Assembly: GCF_002208135.1 (NCBI RefSeq)
Contig: NZ_CP021646.1
Coordinates: 1,285,501-1,349,500 of the forward strand
Direction of reading: 5' to 3'
DNA: 64,000 nucleotides
Source: Pseudoalteromonas piscicida
GTDB taxonomy: Bacteria; Pseudomonadota; Gammaproteobacteria; Enterobacterales; Alteromonadaceae
The position numbers and the translations under genes are program-made. This document shows positions 10,297-18,655 of this stretch, one piece after another. Within the stretch, counting starts at the first letter, position 1. Each line of letters opens with the position of its first letter. Below the pieces are notes generated by a model. It saw nothing but the letters and a program-made list of their open reading frames with translations, ran no database searches and was not told the origin of the DNA.

Positions 10297-10350
10297 ATTT
10301 CACAAAAAGAATTTCACAGTGTGAATTTCACAAAAATGGAGATGTGAAAT
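10297..10350. promoter_or_regulatory. Array of TTTCACA/TGTGAAA elements, probable autoregulatory operators
   Basis: ATTTCACA occurs at 10297-10304, 10311-10318 and 10325-10332, exactly 14 bases apart, and the inverse TGTGAAAT occurs at 10343-10350, directly before the regulator's ATG at 10352. The central copy forms a perfect 13-base palindrome TTCACAGTGTGAA (10313-10325). This is a typical layout for a self-regulating HTH protein; the binding itself is inferred. Confidence 0.65.
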
Positions 10351-10351
10351 C

Positions 10352-11848
10352 ATGGCAAAAGTTGCAAGCTTAATTAGAAAGTCTCACTTTTTGGGCACTA
10401 AAATAAGAAATCTAAGAAAGCGTAACCATCTGACTTTAGAAGACTTATCGGCTAGATGTGTTAAGGAAGATCCTGCCAGCGCACCTTCTGTTTCCTACCT
10501 ATCAATGATTGAAAGAGGGCAGCGCACGCCAAGTGAAGCGATGCTCGAAAACTTCTCTACTGTATTTCAAAAACCGATTGAGTGGTTTTTAGACAGTCAA
10601 CCAGAAGCACCGGAGATAGCGCCAGACAAAGGCAATTTCGGTGGGATAGTGGGAATGGCTTTAGAGCCCAACTTCCTCTTTGCCAAAGAGATATTACAAA
10701 TTGCGATCCCAGAAATGCTGTCCCAAGCGGGGATCAGTGGTAGGCAGTTTGCGCATCTTTTGATCCGCGCCCACCAAGAGCACCATCAAAACCACTTTCC
10801 TGATTTAGAGCGAGCAGCCGATGAAGTGGGAGGTAAAAATCTCTATCTCAGCTGTGATGACCTCATGGCAATTTTGATAGCAAAAGGTCGCAAAGTGGAG
10901 TGGTTTGAGCAATCTTCGCCTGACGGAGAGGGAATGATCACTTCTTATTTCAAAGAGCCAAACATGGTGTTTATAAATCGCGCGTTGCACGCTCATCCCG
11001 CGAGAATGAAATACGATTTAGCTGTTCATATTGGCCATGCCGTGCTTCACAATAGTGAAGGTTTAGAATGTGTACTCACTACTGGAGAAAGTCGTAAAAG
11101 TAACGATAATCCCGATCATGATACTCCAAATGCCCAAGATATTTTGAGCGCGTGGCAGGATTTTGAATCGAGCTTCTTCGCAGGGGCATTATTGTGTCCC
11201 CGTACACCATTTCGGCAGTTACTCGAAAGCCGAGGTTACGATGTGCGCGTCCATGAGCAACTTGGTATTTCGGCATCTGTTGCAATGCGCAGAATGACAT
11301 CGGTTTCACCTTATCCACATTGGCATTATTTTGATGCGTATCAAGCGGGTAAACTCAAGGCGGTTTATCGGGGCAATGGCATTCCTTTACCATGGGGTAA
11401 TATGCGTAGCGTTGCCGATCCGTGTCAGCACTGGGCCGTATTTCGTAAATTTCATGATGATAGCAATAGTGCTAGTGCGCAGCTTTCGATCCTGAACGTC
11501 AATGGCAAACCGCGTTTGTATTGCTGTGAATCAGTAAAAATCGTTGATGTAGCGAATCGTCCAAGGGTGCTTTGCGCGGGTCTTGATCTCAACCCTGCTA
11601 TTAATGCACAAGGGATTGATGCCGACGCCTTGATTGGTGAGTTACAGCAAGCTTGTATTAGCCATGGTGGGGCGAGCGTGGTGCCCTATCATATGAAAAC
11701 CCAATTACTCCGTGTTGCCAAGATTTTAAATATCCAGTGGATTGAACGAGGGCTTGAGGGCTCAGTTCGGGTGATTTGTACTCGAGGAAAAAGCTGCCCA
11801 AGAAAGCCTGGCTGTTACGTGCTTTCTTCAACTAGCAACCTTGAGTAG
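10352..11848 (+). CDS. XRE-family transcriptional regulator, ScfR/RamB-like (DUF3612-type)
   Basis: The 498-residue protein begins with an XRE helix-turn-helix (residues about 14-80; SVSYLSMIERGQRTPS is the recognition part). Residues about 205-290 align by eye with the ImmA/IrrE region found in short-chain-fatty-acyl regulators (YDLAVHIGHAVLH, then FESSFFAGALLCPRTPF), and the C-terminal part resembles the ScfR effector domain, ending in a Cys-rich CTRGKSCPRKPGC. The metallopeptidase motif HExxH is not intact: the first His and the catalytic Glu are Val225 and His226. ScfR proteins (RamB, PrpC2-type regulators) sense acyl-CoA or acetate status; the exact ligand here is unknown. A phased operator array lies directly upstream, suggesting autoregulation and control of the divergent gene at 9717-10205. 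Confidence 0.8.
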   Translation: MAKVASLIRKSHFLGTKIRNLRKRNHLTLEDLSARCVKEDPASAPSVSYLSMIERGQRTPSEAMLENFSTVFQKPIEWFLDSQPEAPEIAPDKGNFGGIVGMALEPNFLFAKEILQIAIPEMLSQAGISGRQFAHLLIRAHQEHHQNHFPDLERAADEVGGKNLYLSCDDLMAILIAKGRKVEWFEQSSPDGEGMITSYFKEPNMVFINRALHAHPARMKYDLAVHIGHAVLHNSEGLECVLTTGESRKSNDNPDHDTPNAQDILSAWQDFESSFFAGALLCPRTPFRQLLESRGYDVRVHEQLGISASVAMRRMTSVSPYPHWHYFDAYQAGKLKAVYRGNGIPLPWGNMRSVADPCQHWAVFRKFHDDSNSASAQLSILNVNGKPRLYCCESVKIVDVANRPRVLCAGLDLNPAINAQGIDADALIGELQQACISHGGASVVPYHMKTQLLRVAKILNIQWIERGLEGSVRVICTRGKSCPRKPGCYVLSSTSNLE

Positions 11849-11963
11849 TCGTCATATTCTCATGATATTAAAAGGTATTGACTACAACGAATCTCAATAT
11901 TAATACGGCTATTGGGGAGTCGTAGATAGACAGGTATTTACTGTGTAGTTGGAGTATATAACT

Positions 11964-11996
11964 TAGGGCATAATATCAAGGTGATGTTATGCCCTA
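11964..11996. terminator. Hairpin between convergent regulator and mnmC
   Basis: A 15-bp stem with one G-T pair (left arm 11964-11978, right arm 11982-11996) and a 3-base loop. There is no clean T tract on either side, so termination efficiency is uncertain; its position between two convergent genes suggests a shared terminator. Confidence 0.5.
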
Positions 11997-12004
11997 GCAC
12001 TTTA

Positions 12005-13990
12005 TTAGATTTTACTTCTAATTAAATCTCTGACGAGCAATCTTGCTGGGTGGATTGCCTGATGCACGCGCTCGCTTAACGGTCTCGCTTCGCCAAGTAG
12101 AGTTGCAACTAAGTGCTCAGTAGTAAGTGGAGCACTGCACAGTCCTCGTGCCCCAAAACCGGTAACAATATGAATTCCTTGATAGGGTAGTGCTGGTGTC
12201 CCAAAACCGTAGTGTTTTCCCTTTCTTAAATTAGCAAACGCCGAGCAAAACTCATCGTTATGCTGGACTTGACCAAGCATAGGCAAATGATCGTTAAAAC
12301 AGCAACGTACAGCGGCTTTTGCAGAGGTGATTTCGCCAAGACTGGCGGCTAAACCCGTGTCTTTATAAAAGCGTTCAAGCTGGGCGCGGTTAACCGCATC
12401 GTCTTCGGCTTTTAGATCCCGGCTTTTGCTATTTTTTTCAAATGTCGCGCCCATACAATGTTGCCCATTCATTGCGGGAGTAAAGTACCCTTTATGGCAA
12501 AGTACGGTATTGAGTCTTTGTGATTCTTCTCCAGCATCAACATGAGAGACCTGACCGCGGACGCCGTGTAAAGGAACATGTTTGGTTTGCTCGAACCGGT
12601 CTGAGTGCTCACCGCCACAGACAAAGACATCTGAAAACGGCCCAAACGTATTATCTTCACTGTGTAACAGCCAGCCGCTCTCAGTTTTTTCAAGCTTTTG
12701 TATATCAGTATTAAAATGAGTCGAAACCGCTGTTAATGCGTGAGCTGCATCAAACACCGCTTGCGTTACCTCTGCCGGGTTTAGCCAGCCAGCCTCTGGA
12801 ATATAAAGTCCACCGTAGGGCAGCGTGGTATTTGCGATAGCTGAAGCCTGCTTAGCGTCGACGGCATGAATTAAGTCATGCGGCCAAGTTGCTTTTTCAG
12901 CTAAGTTTTGATGCTGCGATCGTTTCGCTTCACTGACGGACTGCAAGAGTACGCCACACCAATCATGTGCAAACCGATAGCCTGTATTTGCAATATGCTG
13001 GTAAAGACGTTTTGCATATAAAAAGCCATGGGCGTATAGCTCGCTCGACGGCGAGTGATCTGCTTGTAGGTTTGGATATAGCGCGCCTTGACGGTTGTGA
13101 GAAGCGCCTTTGGCTAACGCGTCGTCTTGGCAAAAAAGTGTTGCGCCGAGATTACGTTTACTAAGGTGATACAACAAACAACTTGAGGCAATACCGCCGC
13201 CAATAATAGCGATACTCTCTAGCTTACGCGGTGTGGTGCTGTAATACGCTGGAGTATTGGCGTTTTTATTGGCACGACTCAGCGCTCCGACCACCATTTC
13301 GCGTTTGCGACCAAACCCTTTGACTTTTTTGCACGCAAAGCCGGCGTTTTGTAGTCCCCTGCGGACAAAACCCGCTGCGGTAAATGTTGCCAAAGTAGCG
13401 CTATCTCGGCTCATATTTGCCATCGCATCAAATAGGCTTTGTTGCCACATATCTGGGTTTTTACTCGGTGCAAAGCCATCTAAAAACCATGCGTCGACAA
13501 ATCCGGCTTGTTCAAAACTTAGCTGTGGTAAATTATCGTGAATATCACCAAACCATAAATCTAAGGTCACTTGACCATTTTCAAACTCTAGGCGATGGCA
13601 ACCCTCGAGTGCCATTGGGTATTGTTGGCAAAGTTTTTCGGCGAGCGGGGCAAGCGTAGGCCAAGCTTGTAGCGCTTTAACTAAATCACCGATATGGATG
13701 GGGAACTTCTCAAATGAGACAAAGTGGAGTTGGTTAACGTTTGCGTCTTTGCTACGCTGGTTGAAGTGATACCAAGCGTTGAGAAAGTTTAATCCAGTAC
13801 CAAAACCAGTTTCTGCGATGACAAATCGGTCTTTGCCATGATTTTGTAATCGCTCGTCGATATGGTTTTGAGTATAAAAGACGTAATGTGACTCAGCTAA
13901 ACCATCATCGTTGGAAAAATAGACATCGTCAAAACTATCGGCAACAGGGGTGCCTGCATCGTTGAAGTGTATTTGAGCGTTTTTTATCAT
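12005..13990 (-). CDS. mnmC: MnmC, bifunctional tRNA 5-methylaminomethyl-2-thiouridine biosynthesis protein
   Basis: MnmC finishes the xnm5s2U modification at the wobble position of tRNAs: the C-terminal FAD domain removes the carboxymethyl group and the N-terminal methyltransferase (MnmD) adds the methyl. Both halves are seen in one 661-residue frame: the MnmD part (FVIAETGFGTGLNFL, WFLDGFAPSKNPDMW) covers residues 1-240, then the FAD-binding GIAIIGGGIASS-type motif (IAIIGGGIASSCLLY, about residue 258) opens the DAO-like oxidoreductase, which ends with GARGLCSAPLTTEHL. The length matches E. coli MnmC. It is divergent from fabB, the same arrangement as in enterics. Confidence 0.96.
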   Translation of the reverse strand: MIKNAQIHFNDAGTPVADSFDDVYFSNDDGLAESHYVFYTQNHIDERLQNHGKDRFVIAETGFGTGLNFLNAWYHFNQRSKDANVNQLHFVSFEKFPIHIGDLVKALQAWPTLAPLAEKLCQQYPMALEGCHRLEFENGQVTLDLWFGDIHDNLPQLSFEQAGFVDAWFLDGFAPSKNPDMWQQSLFDAMANMSRDSATLATFTAAGFVRRGLQNAGFACKKVKGFGRKREMVVGALSRANKNANTPAYYSTTPRKLESIAIIGGGIASSCLLYHLSKRNLGATLFCQDDALAKGASHNRQGALYPNLQADHSPSSELYAHGFLYAKRLYQHIANTGYRFAHDWCGVLLQSVSEAKRSQHQNLAEKATWPHDLIHAVDAKQASAIANTTLPYGGLYIPEAGWLNPAEVTQAVFDAAHALTAVSTHFNTDIQKLEKTESGWLLHSEDNTFGPFSDVFVCGGEHSDRFEQTKHVPLHGVRGQVSHVDAGEESQRLNTVLCHKGYFTPAMNGQHCMGATFEKNSKSRDLKAEDDAVNRAQLERFYKDTGLAASLGEITSAKAAVRCCFNDHLPMLGQVQHNDEFCSAFANLRKGKHYGFGTPALPYQGIHIVTGFGARGLCSAPLTTEHLVATLLGEARPLSERVHQAIHPARLLVRDLIRSKI

Positions 13991-14075
13991 GAAAGACTCT
14001 ATGTTCGACTATTTGGGAACTATTTTACTGTCTTTCGACTCAATAGTCTGGTTGCATTTTTAGTTATTTAGGTTC

Positions 14076-14093
14076 AGAGTACATGTGTACGCT
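14076..14093. promoter_or_regulatory. FabR-type operator upstream of fabB
   Basis: The 18-base near-palindrome AGAGTACATGTGTACGCT lies 73 bases before the fabB start. It matches the general form known for FabR operators in gammaproteobacteria (AGNGTACA..TGTACNCT), which control unsaturated fatty acid synthesis genes fabA and fabB. Assignment is by pattern and context only; no FabR gene is in the window. Confidence 0.6.
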
Positions 14094-14166
14094 GGAAAGC
14101 TGACCACTTGGCGCTAAAATTCAGCGTATACTACGCATAATTTGTAATATCGAAGGGAATAAACCC

Positions 14167-15381
14167 ATGAGAAGAGCCGTTATTACGGGGATCGGTGTTG
14201 TTTCGAGCATCGGCAACAACAAGCAAGAAGTTTTAGAGTCATTAAAAGCAGGTAAGAGCGGTATTGCTTTTAACCAAGAGTTTGCAGACTACAACCTACG
14301 TAGCCAAGTGTCTGGTAAAATAGATATCGACGTAAAATCTCTAGTTGACCGTAAGGCACATCGCTTTATGGGGGACGCGGCAGCGTTTTCTTATATCTCG
14401 ATGGCGCAAGCAATTGAAGATTCAGGGCTATCTGAAGAGCAAGTATCAAACGAACGCACAGGCCTTATTGTGGGGTCTGGTGGTGGTTCGTCTAAGTACC
14501 AGGTTGAAGCCGCTGATATTCTGCGCGAAAAAGGCGTTAAGCGTGTTGGGCCTTATATGGTTCCGCGTACCATGGCAAGCACGACTTCTGCGTGTTTGGC
14601 GACGCCATTTAAAATTAAAGGTGTGAACTACTCAATCAGCTCTGCATGTGCAACATCTGCACACTGTATTGGTAATGCAGTTGAACAAATTCAACTAGGT
14701 AAACAAGATGTGATCTTTGCTGGTGGTGGTGAAGAGTTACACTGGACGCTCGCGATGGAATTCGATGCCATGGGGGCATTGTCTACTAAGTACAATGAAA
14801 CACCTGAGCGCGCATCGCGTACTTATGATGCAAATCGTGACGGTTTCGTGATCTCTGGTGGCGGCGGTATTGTGGTAGTTGAAGAGCTAGAACATGCACT
14901 TGCTCGCGGTGCACACATTTATGCTGAAATTGTTGGTTATGGTGCAACATCAGATGGTTACGACATGGTAGCACCATCCGGAGAAGGCGCGGTGCGTTGT
15001 ATGAAGCAAGCGATGCAAGGTCTTGACGCACCGATTGACTACCTAAACACGCACGGTACTTCAACACCAGTTGGCGACGTGAAAGAGTTAGGTGCAATTC
15101 AAGAATTATTTGGTGATAATTCTCCGGCTATCAGTGCAACTAAAGCGATGACAGGTCACGCACTCGGTGCAGCTGGCGTGCATGAAGCGATTTACTCTTT
15201 GCTTATGCTAGACAATGACTTTATCGCACCATCAATTAACATTGATGAATTAGACGAGCAAGCGCAAGGTTTAGACATAGTAACTGAGCGCCGTGATGGA
15301 CCACTGAATACCGTAATGTCAAACAGCTTTGGCTTTGGCGGTACTAACGCAACACTTGTGATGCAAAAGTACAAAGGTTAA
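14167..15381 (+). CDS. fabB: FabB, beta-ketoacyl-ACP synthase I
   Basis: FabB condenses malonyl-ACP with acyl-ACP and is required for elongation of cis-3-decenoyl-ACP in anaerobic-type unsaturated fatty acid synthesis. The 404-residue protein has the KAS I signatures: active-site Cys in [14 protein letters not shown] (about residue 163), the catalytic His residues in [12 protein letters not shown] and [12 protein letters not shown], and the terminal [14 protein letters not shown] loop. The start ATG at 14167 has AAGGGA about nine bases upstream. It is a single gene flanked by mnmC (divergent) and smpB (convergent), with a strong terminator downstream and a FabR-like operator upstream. Confidence 0.97.
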   Translation: MRRAVITGIGVVSSIGNNKQEVLESLKAGKSGIAFNQEFADYNLRSQVSGKIDIDVKSLVDRKAHRFMGDAAAFSYISMAQAIEDSGLSEEQVSNERTGLIVGSGGGSSKYQVEAADILREKGVKRVGPYMVPRTMASTTSACLATPFKIKGVNYSISSACATSAHCIGNAVEQIQLGKQDVIFAGGGEELHWTLAMEFDAMGALSTKYNETPERASRTYDANRDGFVISGGGGIVVVEELEHALARGAHIYAEIVGYGATSDGYDMVAPSGEGAVRCMKQAMQGLDAPIDYLNTHGTSTPVGDVKELGAIQELFGDNSPAISATKAMTGHALGAAGVHEAIYSLLMLDNDFIAPSINIDELDEQAQGLDIVTERRDGPLNTVMSNSFGFGGTNATLVMQKYKG

Positions 15382-15410
15382 GTTTTTTAGCTTAACTTTA
15401 TACCAAACAC

Positions 15411-15437
15411 AAAAAAGCAGGCTTAGCCTGCTTTTTT
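15411..15437. terminator. Bidirectional terminator between fabB and smpB
   Basis: Perfect 12-bp stem AAAAAAGCAGGC / GCCTGCTTTTTT with a TTA loop. T runs are present on both strands, so it can serve both convergent genes. A smaller hairpin (GTTAAG...CTTAAC, about 15378-15395) precedes it. Confidence 0.9.
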
Positions 15438-15462
15438 CGTTCTGTTCGTATATTAAAATAAA

Positions 15463-15945
15463 TTAACGTACATTGTGTTTCATCAAACGTTCTTTATCAC
15501 GTGACCAATCACGGTCTTTAATATCTGCACGCTTATCGTGTTGCTTTTTACCCTTCGCAAGATAGAACTCGAGTTTTACCCAGCACTTTTTCCAGTACAT
15601 TGCTGTGGCAATCAGAGAGTAACCATCACGCTCGGTTGCACCGATAAGACGTGAGATTTCACGTTTGTTTAGTAACAGTTTACGATAACGAAGCGGATCG
15701 CATATCACATGTGTAGAAGCACTATTCAACGGTTGGATTTGACTGGCCAACAAATAGGCTTCGCCGTTTTTGATATGGATGTAAGTATCTGAGATATTGA
15801 CTTTACCGGCGCGGATACTTTTTACTTCCCAGCCCTGTAATTCGATACCTGCTTCGAACTTTTCATGTAGTGAATACTCATGACGCGCTTTTTTATTTAG
15901 CGCTATGGTATTGCTATTTGATTTACTTGAATTTTTCTTTGCCAT
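15463..15945 (-). CDS. smpB: SmpB, SsrA (tmRNA)-binding protein
   Basis: SmpB carries tmRNA to stalled ribosomes for trans-translation. The 160-residue basic protein shows the family core: [28 protein letters not shown] near the N terminus, then [15 protein letters not shown], and the lysine/arginine-rich C-terminal tail ([26 protein letters not shown]) that enters the mRNA channel. It is divergent from ratA-rnfH, the classic smpB/ratA arrangement. The tmRNA gene ssrA, often close to smpB, was not recognised in the neighbouring sequence. Confidence 0.97.
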   Translation of the reverse strand: MAKKNSSKSNSNTIALNKKARHEYSLHEKFEAGIELQGWEVKSIRAGKVNISDTYIHIKNGEAYLLASQIQPLNSASTHVICDPLRYRKLLLNKREISRLIGATERDGYSLIATAMYWKKCWVKLEFYLAKGKKQHDKRADIKDRDWSRDKERLMKHNVR

Positions 15946-16086
15946 AATGGCTTAGTCTACCTATAAATCCTGTTTTAAGACAGCGCTTTTTCATTAATGT
16001 GACGTATTTTTACTTAGTCAGTGGCTGCAAACAAGATAAATCTGCAAAACCTTGGTAAAATCCTCGTATTAAGATTTGGAGTGTCT

Positions 16087-16521
16087 ATGCCGCAGATAGA
16101 AAAAAGTGCTTTGGTGATGTATAGCACCAAAGAAATGTTTGAATTGGTTAACGATGTTGACGCTTATCCTGCGTTTTTACCGCATTGTTCAGATGCAAAG
16201 GTGATCAGCAGCGATGATGATGGGATGACCGCGAGTCTAGAAATTTCAAAAGCCGGCCTAAAAAAGTGGTTTACCACGAAAAACGAATTTGACGGCAATC
16301 GAGTAAAGATGTGTTTAGTAGATGGACCATTTAAGTCTTTAAACGGTTACTGGGAGTTTACCGCACTGGATGAGCAGGCTTGCAAAGTGAGTTTGAAATT
16401 AGAATTTGAATTTGCGAGTAAGTTGATTGAGATGGCGTTTGGTAAGTTATTCAATGAAGTTGCCAAGAATATGGTGTCTGCGTTTACCCAACGAGCCAAA
16501 ATTGTTTATGGAGCGCGATGA
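16087..16521 (+). CDS. ratA: RatA/COQ10-like START-domain protein
   Basis: A 144-residue SRPBCC/START fold protein of the RatA (YfjG) family. In E. coli RatA has been described as an inhibitor of 70S ribosome association; the homologous COQ10 proteins bind ubiquinone, so the main role in this organism could be either. Typical motifs are SALVMYSTKEMFELVNDVDAYPAFLPHC at the N terminus and FEFASKLIEMAFGKLF near the end. I prefer ATG 16087 to the in-frame GTG at 16021, because GGAG (16078-16081) is five bases upstream and homologues start with this MPQIEKSA-like sequence. Its stop overlaps the rnfH start. Confidence 0.93.
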   Translation: MPQIEKSALVMYSTKEMFELVNDVDAYPAFLPHCSDAKVISSDDDGMTASLEISKAGLKKWFTTKNEFDGNRVKMCLVDGPFKSLNGYWEFTALDEQACKVSLKLEFEFASKLIEMAFGKLFNEVAKNMVSAFTQRAKIVYGAR

Positions 16522-16856
16522 TGATCAAGGTTGAAGTGGTATTTGCGTTGCCAGACAGCGCGACGTCGTTGTCGGTCGATGTGCCTGAGGGGACGTCTGC
16601 TGAGCAAGCGGTCTTGCAGTCAGGGATATTAGATAAATGTCCAGAGATAGATGCGAATGACTTGACGCTCGGGATCTGGAACCGCACGGTAAAATTACAT
16701 CAAGTAGTAAGTGACGGTGATAGAATTGAAATCTATCGTCCATTAATTGCTGACCCGAAAGAAGCGCGCAGACGCCGTGCCGAAAAAGCAAAAGAAGAAG
16801 GCCGTGCAAGCAAGGTTACCGGTGGGCGACCTGTCTCTTTAGGAGATAAAGACTAA
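16518..16856 (+). CDS. RnfH-family protein (UPF0125, RatB/YfjF)
   Basis: A 112-residue beta-grasp (ubiquitin-like) protein of the RnfH family. Visible family sequence: IKVEVVFALPDSATSLSVDVPEGTSAEQAVLQSG and the RIEIYRPLIADPKEARRRRA block, followed by a charged tail. The molecular role is not established; it is usually co-transcribed with ratA. Two ATGs are possible (16518 or 16521); both overlap the ratA stop, so coupling is certain either way. A bidirectional terminator follows immediately. Confidence 0.93.
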   Translation: MMIKVEVVFALPDSATSLSVDVPEGTSAEQAVLQSGILDKCPEIDANDLTLGIWNRTVKLHQVVSDGDRIEIYRPLIADPKEARRRRAEKAKEEGRASKVTGGRPVSLGDKD

Positions 16857-16857
16857 A

Positions 16858-16880
16858 AAAGGGGAAATACCTTCCCCTTT
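16858..16880. terminator. Bidirectional terminator between rnfH and bamE
   Basis: Stem AAAGGGGAA / TTCCCCTTT with a five-base loop, preceded by an A run (so it has a T run on the minus strand too). It separates the convergent rnfH and bamE genes. Confidence 0.8.
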
Positions 16881-16910
16881 GACTACGAAATAATGTGTGC
16901 CCTTAAACCA

Positions 16911-17270
16911 TTAAGAGTCTAAAGGGGTGTTGAATTCTTCTGGCTCTTCGAAGTCGCCGCTTACGCGAACTAATTTGTCATTCTCGAAATAAACGGTAAA
17001 TGACTTTCGGACCTCTGATTCTCTATCAATATTGAATACGTATTGGTAATGCCAGACATTGTTGTTAAAAGTGTCTTTAGCAAGCGGTGTACCAAGTACG
17101 TATAGCACCTGCTCTCTGGTCATTTGGACGCGAAGTTTATCTACATCTGACTGCTCTAAGAAATTACCTTGTGGCACGTTGATGCGATAAATCCAGCTTG
17201 AACAGCCAGACATAAACACCGTCATAACTACAGCACTGAGCCAAACAGAAAGGGTTTTATTAGACAGCAT
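16911..17270 (-). CDS. bamE: BamE, outer membrane protein assembly factor (lipoprotein)
   Basis: BamE (SmpA/OmlA) is a small lipoprotein of the BAM complex that inserts beta-barrel proteins in the outer membrane. Starting at the ATG whose complement is 17268-17270, the protein is 119 residues, with a signal peptide ending in the lipobox MSGC and a mature SmpA/OmlA domain (YRINVPQGNFLEQSDVDKL, MTREQVLYVLGTPL, WHYQYVF). A longer reading from 17318 adds 16 residues with no signal-peptide character, so I reject it. Gene order ratA-rnfH/bamE is the conserved gammaproteobacterial one. Confidence 0.95.
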   Translation of the reverse strand: MLSNKTLSVWLSAVVMTVFMSGCSSWIYRINVPQGNFLEQSDVDKLRVQMTREQVLYVLGTPLAKDTFNNNVWHYQYVFNIDRESEVRKSFTVYFENDKLVRVSGDFEEPEEFNTPLDS

Positions 17271-17439
17271 GAAATTGTGTATCCTTATTATCAGTTGTTT
17301 GCATGATACCGATTGCACAGAGAAGGTAAAGTCTCTTAGCGGAATTGGACTGCACTAAGTGTAAAAAGTTCGTACATAAGTTGCAATAGTTGTCATGTGC
17401 AACGCAAATCATTGATAAGGTCTTGAGGAGAACCACTAA

Positions 17440-17784
17440 GTGCTAGGAAAAGTGTTACTTAGCGAGCCCAATACAAGGGGTTGCCACGCTACTTGGAGCC
17501 TATACATCCTAGAAACCCGTTTGGGTCATTGGTACACAGGAATAACAACTAATGTAGAACGGCGAGTGAAACAGCATCAGGCTGGGAAGGGGGCAAAAAA
17601 TTTAAAAGGCAAAGGGCCCTTGACGTTGAAATATCAATGTCGGGTCGGCACTAAGTCTCAGGCTGCAAAACTCGAGTGGCATGTTAAGCAGCTTACAAAA
17701 GCACAAAAAATTCAGCTAGTAGAGTCCAATGGCGAACGAGTTAATGACAAAATAAAGTCATTGATGAGGTTTACGCCTGCCTGA
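17440..17784 (+). CDS. GIY-YIG nuclease-superfamily protein (UPF0213/YhbQ-like)
   Basis: A 114-residue single-domain GIY-YIG protein: the two strands read [29 protein letters not shown] (YIL ... YTG, then the Arg of ERRVKQH), followed by [19 protein letters not shown] and [14 protein letters not shown]. YhbQ-type proteins are small putative nucleases of unclear cellular role. The start is a GTG with GAGGAG (17425-17430) nine bases upstream; alternative starts downstream would cut into the domain. Its last 73 bases overlap, on the opposite strand, the 3' end of the M28 peptidase gene. Confidence 0.88.
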   Translation: MLGKVLLSEPNTRGCHATWSLYILETRLGHWYTGITTNVERRVKQHQAGKGAKNLKGKGPLTLKYQCRVGTKSQAAKLEWHVKQLTKAQKIQLVESNGERVNDKIKSLMRFTPA

Positions 17785-18647
17785 TACTTATTTAAATCCA
17801 TATTATCTAGCGTATCTCTCGTGGTGTGATGATGTTTATCTTCACCCATACCAAAATAAATATAGGGGATCCCTTGGCGATAAAATGCGTAGTGATCGCT
17901 CGCTTTATGCCAATCAACTCTTGGATTATTTGTATAACGCTCAATTTGTCGTTGTGACGATACTATGGTCAACTTTATTGGAGATTGCGCCTTGCTCTGG
18001 AGCTTAGTTTTATATTCCTTGAAGCCAGGTGAAAACAAGGCAAATAAACGGTTGTTATTATTTATCCCTAACATATCAAGGTTGATATTGAGTTCAACTT
18101 CTCGATTAAGGTGTTTGGCATAATATTTTGCACCATGTAAGCCGCGCTCTTCGGCATCGGTCGCGACAAACAATATATCACGAGAGCGATTTGTTTTACT
18201 GAGTTGCCTTGCAATGTGCAACATCGCAGCAGTGCCAGATGCATTATCATTGGCGCCTGGGTAATGTCTCTGTCCTGAGGTTCCTAAATGGTCGTAATGC
18301 GCACTGATCACAATGGCCTTGTCACATCGAGGTTGCGTGCAAGGTAAAGTCGCAGTGATGTTGTGACCTGCGTCTTTACTAAAAATACCAGCTCTAAAGG
18401 TAAAGTGCTGATAGCTCGGATTTCCACCTATTTGCTTAAAAGCATCGAAAATATATTGTGCACTGATATTAGGTGACCGAGCACCACTTTTACGGCCTTG
18501 GTGACTAGTACTCGTGAGTGTTTGTAAATCTTGCACCAATATATTATCGACATTAGCAATAGTTGGATATTGCGCCTGAGCCGCTGCATTTATGGTACAT
18601 ATTGCGGTCAGCATCATACCGATTAGCTTGAAAGGGAGCTTCTTCAT
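17712..18647 (-). CDS. Secreted M28-family zinc aminopeptidase
   Basis: A 311-residue protein with a signal peptide ([26 protein letters not shown]) and an M28 peptidase domain. All likely zinc ligands can be seen: His and Asp in ISAHYDHLG / [13 protein letters not shown], Glu-Glu in [10 protein letters not shown], Asp in NINLDMLGI, and the last His in [13 protein letters not shown]. It should remove amino acids from peptides in the periplasm or outside the cell. It is eight bases downstream of the TPR lipoprotein gene and probably in the same operon. The 3' end overlaps the convergent GIY-YIG gene by 73 bases, so the C-terminal about 24 residues share DNA with it. Confidence 0.9.
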   Translation of the reverse strand: MKKLPFKLIGMMLTAICTINAAAQAQYPTIANVDNILVQDLQTLTSTSHQGRKSGARSPNISAQYIFDAFKQIGGNPSYQHFTFRAGIFSKDAGHNITATLPCTQPRCDKAIVISAHYDHLGTSGQRHYPGANDNASGTAAMLHIARQLSKTNRSRDILFVATDAEERGLHGAKYYAKHLNREVELNINLDMLGINNNNRLFALFSPGFKEYKTKLQSKAQSPIKLTIVSSQRQIERYTNNPRVDWHKASDHYAFYRQGIPYIYFGMGEDKHHHTTRDTLDNMDLNKYQAGVNLINDFILSLTRSPLDSTS

Positions 18648-18655
18648 TCTTTTTA

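Noticed and set aside
15946..16086. Possible ssrA (tmRNA) next to smpB
   Set aside because: No tmRNA-like acceptor/T-arm or tag-coding sequence was recognised in the 141-base gap.
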